Origin: Setaria digitata
Lineage: Eukaryota; Nematoda; Chromadorea; Rhabditida; Setariidae
Length of the DNA stretch: 64,000 nucleotides
Reading direction: 5' to 3'
Assembly: GCA_003640385.1 (NCBI GenBank)
Contig: RCAB01000370.1
Coordinates: 1-64,000 of the forward strand
In this document: positions 11,864 through 25,300 of the stretch, piece after piece
Position numbering within the stretch: position 1 is the stretch's first letter
How the letters are laid out: each line of letters opens with the position of its first letter
Position numbers and translations under genes: made by a program
The notes under the pieces: generated by a model
What the model saw: the letters and a program-made list of their open reading frames with translations, nothing else
Databases searched by the model: none
Told to the model about the DNA's origin: nothing

Positions 11864-14800
11864 TGAATGACTATATATATTCAGTTCAGTCTAACGTGCA
11901 GGTTTAAAATTTGCAGATATTTGACAATGATGAAAACACATTAATGTCAATCCTTTGGAGAGCTCAAACACGTCACTCTAGTGGTTCCGCAACATCCGAT
12001 TGTTTGCTTGCCTGGTTTATCAGTGAAAGAGCGGATCATAAAAATTGTGCTTGGTTTTTGGCGAACTGCTTGGTGTCGTCGAATCGGTTAGTTTTATTAT
12101 TTTTTTATAAATCAAAATACCGAAATGTTTTCACGGATATTTTTTAGTAGATTGTTGAATGTTTCATGTTGCTGATTAAATGATAAAAATTGAAATAAAT
12201 TCGAAATTTATTTTTCTAGACTTTTGATCAAAGCTTTTTATAACAAAAGTCAAGTCCAATAAAATTTTTTTTGGTTATAAGTGGAAGTGAGAGAAGTATA
12301 AGCGTCATTTCAGAATGCGTCGCTTAAACTGTTCACGGTTTTGGTTGGCTAAATTGAATACTAATGCTAAGTCCAAATTGATAATGAAAGAAGTTGTTGC
12401 AATCATCGTTCAAATGATTTCGGAGGAGAATCGATTTTTGAAGCAAGCCACATATGATTGTTGTCTTACTAAAGAGGAACTGTATCATTTGACGTGCGCG
12501 GATCGTAGTTGGATTTCACAAAAAGAAGAACTCTGCTGGACGTGCTACGACTGTCTTTTATTTGGATGGATTTCCATTCAAAAATTTTTTATACGTGAGT
12601 TGGAAACCAATGAAATTGACTTGTTGCGCGAGTGCCTGATATCATATCATTCATCAGTACGCCTAGAGGCATTGAAATTGTTGAACAAACTAATTGATAA
12701 GAAGCTGGTAAATTCTTTCTAAGCTTCATACTAAAACTTCGATTTTCTTCAATTCTTCACAATTCTTGCTTATTTATACATGGGCAGTAACAAGTGTTAC
12801 TGGATAGAGCACTGCAATTGCATGTAATTGAATCTTCCTTGATAAATTTTGATGATATAAAAATGCTTTTTGATAGGTTCATTTAAGTATGTTCATATTC
12901 CCGAGAGTTTCAACCAAAAACTTGTTTGCAACTTGAGAAGAGGATAAAAATGAAATGCTTTTAACACTAATACTGACATATTCATTCATAGCCTTATTTA
13001 AAACATGTTTTGCCAATTGTTCTATTTAATGAACGAATCCAAACTAATCATACATTGTAATGATAAAATTTGTAAAAGTTAACTGAAAAATAATGCTTAT
13101 TTTGCACAACAACTTTTTCAGCTTGATTGGTCTCGTCACTTTGGGAGTATTAAGTTTTTTGTGCTACGGAACTTGGATTCTAATGATAGCAATTTGAGAG
13201 CCGCAGTTTTGGACTTCGTGCGTATCGCAGACGCAAAAGCACGTAAACGTCTGGAAGTAGCTTTGCTTGAAGAACTTGATAATATCCAAATTGACTGGGA
13301 CAAATCATATCAAGCTGCATTTATCGTGGAACTTCTTAAGCAGTGTGGTTTTGATAAATGGTTGTTTGAGAAACAACAGTTGAACGCAGTTTTTAATAGT
13401 AACATTAATGAAATAAGGTGGGTGATGCATGTTGCTTATACCACTATCCTTTTGTTTTTCTTTAAATTCATTTGCCTAAAAGTTTGGAAATATGTAAATG
13501 AGGTTTGTCTCTATTAAAATGTTGGATGAAGGACCAATATTCAGTTGCGTGTGATAGGGGGCTTGAAGAAATGAATTTTAGTAGCAGCGTCACATAATTT
13601 CATTGTTGCAACATGTATACCGCAGTGGTAGTAAAATTTTCAATGATTTGCTAGCTTCATTCATTTAGTGATTTTATTTTTTGTTCCTGTAAGAGAAAAG
13701 GACTAAATTGTTATCGGTTAAGCCGATTTTGCGTATTATCAGTTTTGCTATTTTTTTTATGATTTTTTTTTTTTCAGAACAAAACTACTGATGTCTTTGC
13801 CTCCTACACAATCTGCTTCTCAAGACTTTCTGCTAGATAAATTTAGAGAAATGCTCAGTAATGACAGTATAGATGGCTTAAGCGATCTTGTGCAAATAAT
13901 CTCACAGTTCAAAGAGCCAAAAGAAATTTTGGATTTAATGAAAACATCTAATTGTAAAAAGTCAAACAGTAAGTTTGTTTTCCGAGTAATTTTAGAAGAA
14001 ATAAGACCGAAGGAAGTTTATATTATAAGTGAAGTAGTTTTAACAAATGCAGAAAAAATAGTAACCAATTTTCATTTCTTTTTTGACCCTATAAATAATG
14101 CATTGTGATTGAATTTGCATCTCTCTGTGAAAAAAATCCTTTCTAAATCAACATTCTTTCAGGTGTGAAAGTCACGCTGTTAACATTAATGCAGAATTTT
14201 GGTGTTGAATCTCTTTTTGACCCTATTTTCTGGGCAGACGTTTGCATTAAATCTAATAATGATTTGATCTTACTCAGTGGTAGTGAGCGTATCGGACTGT
14301 GCACATCACTTCCAGAATTATACAGAAGGCTGAGTTCTTCAGTATTTCCAACACTAATGATAAGTGATAAACAGCGCAAAGCAGTTGATCATTATTATCG
14401 TACCTTGAAGGTTGGCTATTGTTGTCTCTTTTGTTATTTATCTTACCTTTTATAAAAATATCAGAAAAACGGCCAGTACTCCTACTAGTATACAACCAAG
14501 AAAAATTTAAATTTATTGTTTCCATTTGTTCCTTTTGTCATGAATTGCAACTTGTTCTGCCGCTGACGGTCTTCATTGTTAAGTATACCTTATAGTACTT
14601 TTAGTATGAATTCCTTGTGCAATAATAATGGCTTTTCTTTTTTTTTTTTTAGATTCGAACATGGAAAAATCAGAATCAGTTGCTAGCTTTATTTTCCGTG
14701 AAATTTTTAGGTGAACTGCGAAATGCTGGCATCTTTATGTGAAACGGCGGGAACGAAGAGTATTATTGCAGGTGCGTATGATTCGATATGGAATGTGTTG

Positions 14801-17800
14801 ATGCGAAGTCGCCATAAAGGTGTGGTCGATGACTGTGCCATCTGTTTTAGCAGAATAACGACTTGCTGCATAGCAAATGATTTACTTGATGTAGTACGTC
14901 AATATTTCGAGAAAGTAAGAATTCTTACACAAATTTTACCGACTTGCCAATCTTCAAAAGTATTTTTATGATTTTGTTATGTTTGACACTCTGTTTATAA
15001 CATTTGAAAAGAGGGTATTTAGTCTTTTGCAGCGGAAATAATGTCCTATTTTCCTTTTTTTTTTTTTGATTAATTTAATAATATATTATAATTAGGTTAT
15101 TTTCTGTTGGCTCCCCTGAAGCGTAGTTATAAATATTCATTGTATCCAATCTGTTACCACAGATTGTTGAGATCGCTGTGACAAATACTGTCCTTTTTTT
15201 TTTTTTGCATAATTTAAAGATTCTTGAGGGATTTGTGCCATTGACCAATTAAAGTTTATTTAGCAGAGTAGAAGGGAGAGAGACTGAAAGAAAGACTGAC
15301 ACTTCATATCAATGAAATGATTTGTTTATAGGTGTTTTAAATCTCTAGGGCTAGTATTTGAAACCAATAATCGTAGTGGATCACAGTTGTTTGCCGACAT
15401 TTAAGTTTTAAATGAATTTATAATTTTCCTTTTTTGAACAGTTATATAATTCATACTCAGGAGAAAATTCTAGAAGAAACTTTATTAAAGAGCATAATTA
15501 ATTTCAAGGATGGAACATTATGTAGCATGCGAAAAATAGTAATAAATTGAAGCTTTCTTTCACTTCTTTGTGTTTCAGACGAAGGGGTTGTTCATGGATA
15601 CTCAGTGTACAACCCGTAATTTGGCATTTTGCACATTATTTAGAACATTTCACGAAACACTGGGCGCGAGCAATGTTATTGACTTTCTCCTCGGGAATAT
15701 TTGCCTATACACATCAGTGGTAGCAGTGCGATTAATGAAAGTATTAAAAACTTTTCTATATATGGCAAGTTTTGGTATGTAAATTTTTCGAACTACCACT
15801 TATCAATTGTATTTCTTATTTGAGTGGCGTACTATTACAATTCTGTGATGTTCTATAATGAAGTCTAGTTATAGTTAACAAGGAATATTGATTTCTTTAA
15901 ATTTTCTCTCCGGAATGATGCTGCGATTTTTTTAAGCCTAGCCAAGATCTTACATATACTACACGATTGATTGTTATTATTATTATTTATTGTTTATTAT
16001 TTATTATTATTTGTTATCGTTATTATTAATTATTATTATTATTGTTATTATTATTATTTATTATTATTGTTATTGTTATTGTTTATTATTTTTGGTTATT
16101 ATTATTTCTGTTTTTAGTTACATTATTAATTATTACTATTATTATTATCATTATTAAATTAGTTATTTAATAGACAGAACACAATGGGAATTTGAGGAGT
16201 GAAAGAAGCATTGTAGAGAAACTTTTATTTTCAGATTTCTCTTATTTTGCTGTAAAAATTTTTAAGTTGGTGTTGGATTTATATCGAACAGGTAATAGTA
16301 TGGTACGAAACGCAGCATGTCATTGCTTCGGTAAATTTTTTATCCTATTTGGTTAATTCTATGAGAATATGCTCAGTAAGCAGCCTGGCTTATTTTGCTC
16401 ATCCGTTTTATTTACTTTTTTCGAAAAGTTTATTAGAAGTATAGGAGAAGTATTTATTAGAAGTTTATGTACTTTTAGGGAGTATTATCTTAAAATTACA
16501 TGCACACCCAGAGTCCATAAAATTTCTAGCCGCATTGGTTCACAGACTTGTGGATGACACCGAATACGGAATCCCCCTGTTCATGTTTATTTTACGATAC
16601 GACTTGTTTTGGACCGAATATTGCCAGCAGCTAAAAGACACTACGTTAAACGATCCAGCTTTGATATTGTTACTTTCATTACTGGAGAAATTGCGTTTTG
16701 TGAGCAGTTTATTTTACACCATGAATCAGTTAAGGTAAAGTTTTTATGCACTATCCTTTTTAAGGGAGTTTATTTTGTATGTTTTACAAATCCATGAGTA
16801 AAAAAAAGCAAGTAGTTCTTTCCATGACGACTGTTTTTTTAGAAAGCTGAGATAAAAATGTCGAGATTAAAGTTATTAGAATTACAATTAACAAAGCAAA
16901 TTAAAATATTCTATTACAATATTTAAAATATTTAAGCTTCATTTTGCACTTACAAAATAATGATTTTAATACACATACTGATAATGTTGCTGAAAAAAAT
17001 GCATCTTATTTTATAAACACACAGATTCAGCCAAAATTTTAGTACTAAACGAAGTTAATAACTACAGCAAAATTTCATAATAGCTTCTGATGTCGTTTAA
17101 AATGTGTAGTGAAAATTGCGCAATATATATATATATATATATATATGAAAAAAAATCTTACTGTAGATATCTGCAGTCGCTCATAAACAAACTTCTTCTG
17201 TTACTCGTGTCATGTCCTAATTTACGAATTAATCGTTTATTGGTATCTTCTTTGTTGCATTTGGTGCCTTATAAACGCAAGCTAACTAGTCAATTGAAAA
17301 GAATACTAGAACACAAATTGCCGTTTAACATTAGGAATGCTCTTACTTTTGCTGTTGCTGAATTGGAATCGTAAGTTTCAATTTTTTTTTTCTGTTTTAA
17401 CTTGGCTCCAATATTTGTGAAACATTTTATTCTTCTTACTTTCGCAAACGTTTACGCGAGTACATTTCTTTTAGTTTGACTTCATTCAAAATCTGGAACA
17501 TATCTTGTGCGTAGTGATGTTGGAACGTAATATTATAGCGTGATTTATTATATAAGGTTTTACTGTAAACTTTATCAATCCACTAACGACTAGTTTATAA
17601 TTTTTTTTTTTGATCATATTTTTACACTACTGGCTGTTTCAGAACGGAGTTCCTAGACCTGCCATCTGATTCAGTTTATCCTTTCCCTACACATTGCGCT
17701 GCTTTGCTCCCCGTTTTAATTCAGAAGACTCACAAAACACTTCTTGCAAGTAATTTCATTTGTTTTGAACAATTTGGAACTTTGCTTGCTGAAATTGAAA

Positions 17801-18943
17801 AATATGCTCATTCCACAAACGAATCATGGCGATTACATGCAGTGTATGCTCTATTAATGCTTTCACGATCTTCATGCAGTGTGTTGATTCATTTCTACTC
17901 ATATCGATACAGGTCAGTTTGTGAATCAAGATTTAAAAAAAAAAAAAAAATATAAAGAGTACCGAAACAGTCAGTGAATGCCCAAGAGAATACTGGGGGC
18001 TAGGAGCATGAAAGCAGTGTGGGATGTATTTATTAGCCATAGTGTTTGTTTTTTAATACAGCGTATTGTAACTTCATTTTCACATTTCAGATTCATATAT
18101 TGTTGTCGATTACTTTTATCTGATGAAGTTGATCTAATCAGACGTGTTGCGTTCAATGTGGCTGCTTCTTGTGGTACTATGACTACATTACAGTATTCGT
18201 GGAATCCAGCTGTAAAGTTGAATCTCGGAAATTTTCAGCGCAAAAGTGTGTAATTGTATAATTTAAATTGTCGAACTTCCATTTGAGGAAGCCAATTTAT
18301 GTTTTTATGCATTTAGGCATATTAGAAATTTCTCATTTAAAGTTTTCAACTGTGTATTTTTTTTTTCTTGTAAACGAACAAAATATCGTGTTTTTTTTTC
18401 AGAAAGATAAGACTGGTGTTTATAAAATTGCGAATCAGAATTATGATCAGTTTTACCTAATATTGGACATAGATTTTCGTTTTTCTTACAGACACTTCTG
18501 CTTCGTATGATTTCGTTGAAGATTTTTTTTTTTGTCATATACTTTTTATGAAGCTCAGTTTCAATCATTCACTTTTGAACTGAGGAACCAAGTTGTACAG
18601 TAATTATAATAATGGAAAATAAAATAGTTAATCATGAATGAAACAAATAGAGTACTTCACACTCGGGTAGGTCACGACCATGGTGATATTGGATTGAAGC
18701 AAAGGACAAAGGAAAATTTATCACTAGTGACATAAATACTTCGGTTTATTTTGACGTCAACGATAAAGTAGTGGTACTTGTAAGAAGCTACTGGAAAGTT
18801 TATTGGCATTATATTTTCAGGTCAAAATAAAGGAGAAAGCACAATTTTCTCTAAAATTTTTAAAATTTTAGTTTTCTGGACATGGGATACTGGAAGATCC
18901 TTCACCATTAAACGAGTGGTCTAGTTATGCTGTAAGATTTTAA
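10290..18943 (+). CDS. THADA: THADA/Trm732-type (DUF2428) helical-repeat protein
   Basis: Family role: THADA and yeast Trm732 are large ARM/HEAT-like proteins; Trm732 partners the methyltransferase that 2'-O-methylates position 32 of certain tRNAs. Exons: 10290-10352, 10869-10990, 11285-11534, 11635-11721, 11917-12086, 12314-12707, 13122-13417, 13778-13968, 14163-14410, 14711-14914, 15579-15774, 16235-16330, 16479-16734, 17167-17370, 17643-17912, 18091-18211. These sum to 1056 codons in phase. Diagnostic pieces are MRSRHKG in exon 10 (compare LQSRHRG of THADA), the CTTRNLAF stretch in exon 11 (ATRRSAGIPF region), and SMVRNAACHCF in exon 12 (WAVRNSSTLLF). The end is uncertain: reading through gives a stop at 18251-18253, while a possible last exon, 18872-18943, joins in phase. 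At roughly 1070-1080 residues it is much shorter than the vertebrate protein (about 1950). Confidence 0.7.
11694..11816 (+). repeat. 46-bp direct duplication across an exon-intron junction
   Basis: Bases 11694-11739 (last 28 bases of THADA exon 4 plus the start of its intron, including the GTATGT donor) recur at 11771-11816 with a period of 77. Both copies are followed by TA runs. The second copy lies in the intron and keeps an intact donor. Confidence 0.9.
11752..11860. repeat. TA dinucleotide runs
   Basis: Two (TA)n tracts, about 11752-11770 and 11826-11860, flank the second copy of the exon 4 junction duplication. Confidence 0.85.
15969..16165. repeat. ATT/TTA trinucleotide-rich intronic tract
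   Basis: This is a nearly 200-bp imperfect array of TTATTA-type triplets inside the THADA intron between 15774 and 16235. It looks like a degenerate microsatellite; no coding or RNA signal was seen. Confidence 0.85.
17122..17146. repeat. (TA)n microsatellite
   Basis: Short TA run shortly before the acceptor of THADA exon 14 at 17167. Confidence 0.8.
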
Positions 18944-19355
18944 TTAAATGTGTTGTATTTTTTCCGTCAAAAAAAAAAAAAAAAAATTCTATCTTCATTG
19001 TGCTGAAAAGTTTATTCTAATAAATAAGCGACTTGGAGAAGTACTATCGGCCTTATTTGGAAGGAGAAGGATACAAACTCATTTCAGAATAAAGTGCTAA
19101 ACTAAACTGAACCACTTTTCCCTCTTTTAGTTTTCCTACAGTCTTTGCTCTTTCAAGCTAGACTCAGACTGAAAGGGCAACATATGACAGGACGATGCAA
19201 TTGCAGATTTACTTGAACGAGTTGAAAATCATGCTAAAACTTCAATTTGTTCTTATTGCAATGAATTGTTCTCCATTTCGTCAATACACTTCACTTCAGT
19301 TTAGTTTATAAAAATGCTATATCACAATAGTGAATCACACAGCCTACAGAATTAA
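18944..19355. other. Short spacer between convergent genes
   Basis: This separates the 3' end of the THADA-type gene (+) from the stop of IFT139 (-). It contains an A run near 18969-18986 and is presumably the 3' UTRs of both genes. No other gene is seen. Confidence 0.6.
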
Positions 19356-22300
19356 TCAGGTGCGTATGGCCGCTCTTGCTTTGTCCATTATTTCACGTTT
19401 GATTCGTGGATAATTGGGATAAAGTTCCAATACCCGGTGACATACTTCGATACATTCGAATAACTTTCGACATTTCAGGTAATTATAGGCAAGTTTATAG
19501 CCTACATTTATTTTTTTTTTTTTTACTGAATATGTGGATTACATTTGGAGCTATTGGCGAAATTAATGAAAAAAGCTGGTAGTAATTGATTGACTGAAAA
19601 CGTATGAATTCTCAGTCTGATTCGTTCATCTCTCTTCCCTGTTTATATTCAGTCCTTATTTTTTTTTTTTTTTTCCAAGGTGCTCTGGCGGGATTCACGA
19701 AAAAAAAATAATTAATCATACCTATAGATGGATTCCTGTGCTTACTTAGACGCCAAGCTTCATTGTAATTTGCAGCAGCATCAATCCATTTTTGCTCTCG
19801 TTCGCACAAATATCCTGTGTATTCAAATGCTTTCGTTGAACTCTGAAACATTTACTAACTTCTGTGTTCTAATTATTTAGATAGAAAGCAAGTGAAAAGA
19901 AGGTTGAAAAGTAAATATCTTGTCCACTTCAATCTTCTTAAGCATATTTGAAATGTTAGACACTTTAGTGTCGTTTATGGGAGCAATTGGCGAGGAAGCC
20001 TAAAATTAATGCTTTAAGTTCTATAGATCAATTCTTGCTTTAAGATTGATTTTGGAAATTCTCACCGCATTGTGTTGTAAAACAGTTCGTAATATTGTGG
20101 AAGCTTGATCATTTTTGCCTTGGTTGATGTAGAGGTCAACTAACAATAACCAACCTAAAGGCAGTATTTAAAAATCAACAAATAATGGTAGTAGAAGAAC
20201 GGAAAGATGTTGTACTACGATAATATTTGATTACTTATTTTTTAGCAATTAAATATAATTTAGCAACAATCAAATAGTTTAGCTATCTCATAGTTTTATG
20301 GCTTCCACTATTAATTTCTTGAAACTCTTTTCTGTGCCTCATAATTCTTGTTTTAAATTTGATATAAATTAACTTCGAGTTTTCTTTTTGGTTTGGTTAA
20401 GATTCCAATTCAGAGAAAATTACTCAAATTACGGAAAGAAGATACATTTTTCCAAGTAGTCAGCATCCTCCAATGTCCACGTATAGCCAAGTACGCGTTT
20501 CAACTGGGCTTTTGCTTTCGGTACTTGTTTTAAAATCAGATAAGCTCGAGCTGAACCGAAGAGTGCACCAACGCTTATCACTTCCTATAAGTAAAAGTTG
20601 GCAGTTCTATAAGCTATTAAAAAGTTAATCTAACCAATAACTGCTATCAGAATATTAAAACGAACTGAATCCTTAGTTTCCGTCATGCCAAGAAAATTCG
20701 TTAATGCCTGTTGCACACTTCCACGATTAGTGCTCATCAGCATGATGAAACTTTCCATTAATCGGTACTTATGATCCAGTCTTGGCTTATGCCGCAACTC
20801 CTGCAAATACCAAACATCATTCACTTTTCACACTTAATTCTGGTTGAAAATTACTAAAATAAACTTTACAAGTACTGTTTCTTGTTGAATTTTCCAGTAC
20901 AGTTAGTTTTGTTTCAAAATACTTCCATTTCAGACTTTATTCTGCCGTGCTTTTACCAAAGATGTGGAAATGATCATCGTTATCCAATATGTGAGAATTA
21001 AAAGAAAGATTCACACAACAAATGCTCCGCACAATTTTTTTTTATTTATTCTGTTTGGAAAATGAAATGTCCATCCATTCAATATGGTCATCTATTAATT
21101 TCTTGAAAAATGCTAAGCATATTTAGCCTAAAGAAATGGCACTCTTTGAATAGTTCTAGGAGCCTAGTCGAATTGAATCTTTTATCACATCTTGATTTTG
21201 CTTAACAAATACTTCTTCTATTCAACTGATATAATCCAAAAAGACAAATTTATAAAGAATAAAATTTTTTCTATTTTTTAAAATATGATTTATTTTTTTT
21301 TCCTGCCATTAAATGCTCATTGTGAAGTATTTAGCTGCTTTACATTACTTCTGATAAATAAAATGTCTGCTGAGATTTGCTGCAGAAACATACTGAACAT
21401 TTTTAACTTCAGTCTAAAGATCCTCTTGAAATTAGCTCTACCTTCAGAAATCCTTCCGCAGTTTTCGTGCCCATTTCTCTATCATTTTCATTCCTTCTAA
21501 AACAAATATCATTATGTTTTTATGTCTCTTGCTTGATGTCGTTTGTAGTCTTGTTTGGTTTCGTCGAACATAATTTTTCTGGAAATCTCTATTAGGACTC
21601 TATGCGCAACCAAACTGTTGCAGTAAATATTTAAGGAAAATTCGGAAACATACGGATCGCATTCTTGACTGCAACCGAGCACTTCACCTCCAATAATTTC
21701 ATTATTCAAATTCAAGCATATTTCAATCATATTATAAGTAGCTCGTTCACTCCATTCTAGGTCACGTCGCGCACGATTGAACGCTTGTAATGCAGCATTT
21801 GGATCTCCAGTGTACCTGACAGTTTCAAGTCTACCATTAGAATAATCTAATCCGAAAAGTTTACCTGGACAAGTATAGCATAGTAGCTTAATGCAAACCT
21901 TTAAATAATTATAATAAAATAATTCAAATAATTATTTAACTAATAATAATAATTTAAATAATTATGCATTTATAGTTTCAAGCTTAACATAACACAATTT
22001 GTTGATTTTTAATAGCTTCAGCGACGTTACCATTCATGAAGTCCTTTACAGTAGTTGAAACCAGCATCAAGTGTAGCACGAGGATTCGAGTTGAGGGCAT
22101 TTCTTAGGTACTTTTCACCTTGCTCCATGTTACCTCGACGCCAGCTCAGCTCAATACATCTTGCTAGGGCATGATACTGATCTAGGGAATCAGAATTCTT
22201 TGCGGTGCATTTTATCGTATGCTTTCAAGTAGTTACAAAATATTTTTATATTTGAATCACTTGAAATTTCAATTTAATTTATCAAAAATTTTATACAATT

Positions 22301-25300
22301 CAAATGAAAAATAAACTTTGTGTAGTCAATGTACTGTTTGCTTCTTACAAAATGCAGCGAACTGATAAGCTTTAATAGACACTATCATTGCAGCTTGACT
22401 AGAGAGAATGAAGAAGACAGTTCAAAATTACCAAACTATACTTACTAGGACTCCTATTTAATAGTTGTGTAAAGTGAACGATTGCTTTGTCAGCTTCGTT
22501 AGACTGATATAACAGATCGGCCATCATCTGAATAGAGTAAAAAATTCCTAAAATTATTCAACTTTTCAAAGTGACACAATAAAAATATTGTTTAAATTAA
22601 AATATTATACTTTAAATTCAAACTACCAATGTGGCGTCATCGTTGTTGCGATCAATATTGAGGATCAGTTGACACTGTGTATTACAAGCATCTAGCTTAC
22701 CCAGCGAAAGGTATAAATTTGCAAGTGCTGTCATTGTCTAAATTAGAATTTCAAAAAGTTTAACAATTGTGTTTTAAATTGAAAACAGAAATATGTTTTA
22801 AATCCAGAAATAAATGAATTTCAATTCAGTGCAGTAATAAATCTTACACAGATTCTTTCTTTATTACAAATTGCTTAATTCATTATTCGATGACTGTCAG
22901 GATACATCTCTATCTTTCCGCCAAATGTAACAGCTTATTGGTTTACAAGAAGGTTTGAATACTTGTAAAATTTTTTTATTGCTCTATTTTCTTTTGAAAT
23001 TGTTACCTTAATGTCTGTATTATTCAAAAAAATAGCTTCCTGATAAAGGTCAATTGCTTTATTAGCATCCCTTCGATTCCAATGTAACTCTGCTAGCTGA
23101 CAGTTTATTCTAAAAATATTTTTTTTTGCCAAGATACAAATCTCAAAGCAAAATGTCGATAAGGCCAAAATCTTGCTCATCACATATTGTTGATGCTACT
23201 GAAAACTTAAAATTCGAGGACGTCTATCACCGTACCTTACTCAAGTAGTATTTTTTGAATCAGACGACATTTGTATTTGAATTAGCTGAAATTTGAAATA
23301 AAATGCAAACTTAAAGAAGCTACTACACTATCTCTTTTTTTTTTCCTAATGCATCGAAGAAGCAATCATTGATAGAGATAGTAACTGCTAAAGTAATGCT
23401 AATAATTCCAAATTATTGAATCATACTTTAACAAATATTGTAAGAGCACAGTTTTCATTTTTAGTATGTATAAAATAAGCTAAATCTTAAAAAAAAAAAG
23501 AAAAAAAGCTTTAAATTGATAAGAGACAAGAGATATATACTTTGCAGCAAGTTTTTTCTCCTCGATAAGATTTGCAACCTCACTTGGTGGTTTTCCAACT
23601 ATACATAGTTGAATCTCACGAGCACGTTCTAACGCTGCAAATGCTTCTTTCCAATTACCCTTCTCAAAATGTAGTTTTGATAACAATGACCAATAGGATA
23701 CGTGATCGCTCATCCGAGCAATGTCTAAAAGAATGATTACTGGATTTGAGCATTTAAAGGAAATAACTGATATGATTAGTGGCAGTTTAAATTAGGTAAT
23801 TTTTACAATTTTTCAGATTCTCTATATAAAAAGCCTGATCATTATAAGCTGGAATTCTTAATTTTACCTTGATTAAGAAGTTCATCAGTTTTGCTTACAT
23901 ATACAAATTTCAGTTCAAATCTTAAGCAAAGCGATCTTTTTTTTTTTTTTTTTTTCACTACTGCAAGCTATGACAATTTACCGATAGGATTTTGGTCCGC
24001 ATCAAGTGCCTGGCGTAATACTTTTTCACATTTCTCATAATGTTCAAGTTGGAACAACAATTCTGCCAAGCGCATTCTCATCACTGGTTTACGTCCACTT
24101 TTCAGTGCCGCTTCATAATAACTGACTGCCTAAATTTGGAATATTTCTCAAAAAATTTAGATACCATCTTATCAATAAGTGTACATCTAAACTTGATACG
24201 GAAATAGAAAAATCAACACTTTGGATCGCAGTCGCTTATTTTATCCTAAATACAGTTTTTTTTTTTTTTTTTTTAACTGAACTTAAATGTGTACCGGAAC
24301 AGAAACAATGATCTAATAATCTCACAATCTCAAAGATCAATTAAATTCCACTACAATCTGATAAAAGAAATGACACTGAAATACCTTTGTATAAAGATGA
24401 CACTGAACATATGCCTGACCTATCTTTTCAGCCAGGACATCATCCTTTGGATTACTTTTCAATGCCGTTTCATATACCTCAATTGCTAGCGCAGGCTAAA
24501 AAATAATTTTTTCTGCAATCATTTTTCTGATATTTTCAAATTATTTGAAATTCAGAAATTAACAGACCTCTTGTATGTTCATGTAAGCATCACCAAGCAA
24601 TACATATGCCACCGAAGAAGGATTGTTTTGTACAAGTTGCCTGAAAATGTCATCATGTCATATCTTTCATCTCAATTTCTAACTCTAACAGGAGCAGCAA
24701 ACAGACATGCGAAACTTTCGGCAAATTACGAAACATTGAATATTACGAATTAATTCTAAGCTAACAACTTCAAAAAAGAGTATGCACGACTGGCCTAAAT
24801 GTTATGATTTTTTTTTTTTTTTTTTCCAATCAAACGTATGCAAATATCAAATTTAGCCATATAGCTCCAGATTTAAGCAGATAATCGCAAGAGATAGATG
24901 AATGTAAGCTATTGGTGCATTAATTGTTTAATAAAAAGTCTGATGGTATGAAAAGATTTTTTGTGCAGGACATATTAATACTGAAATCATAATTATTCAG
25001 AAATTTAGAAAGGACTATAAAATTCAAGTAAATGAGCTACTGGTCTGCTAGTAATGAAAATGAATTGCCCAAGCAAGAAATTTATTGCACGGATGAATAG
25101 AAAAGCTTATTTATTTATTTATCAGAATCAAGTTGTTTCTTTTCTGAAACAAAAATTTTTCTTAAATAATTAAACAATGTCACCGCGGCTAGAATACATC
25201 TGAACAAATCTCATATTAAAAAGAAAATATTCATTCTATTCAAGACGAAGCTTTTTCTCGACATTCTTTCTAAATTTTTTGAGTATTTGAAAAGCAGAAA

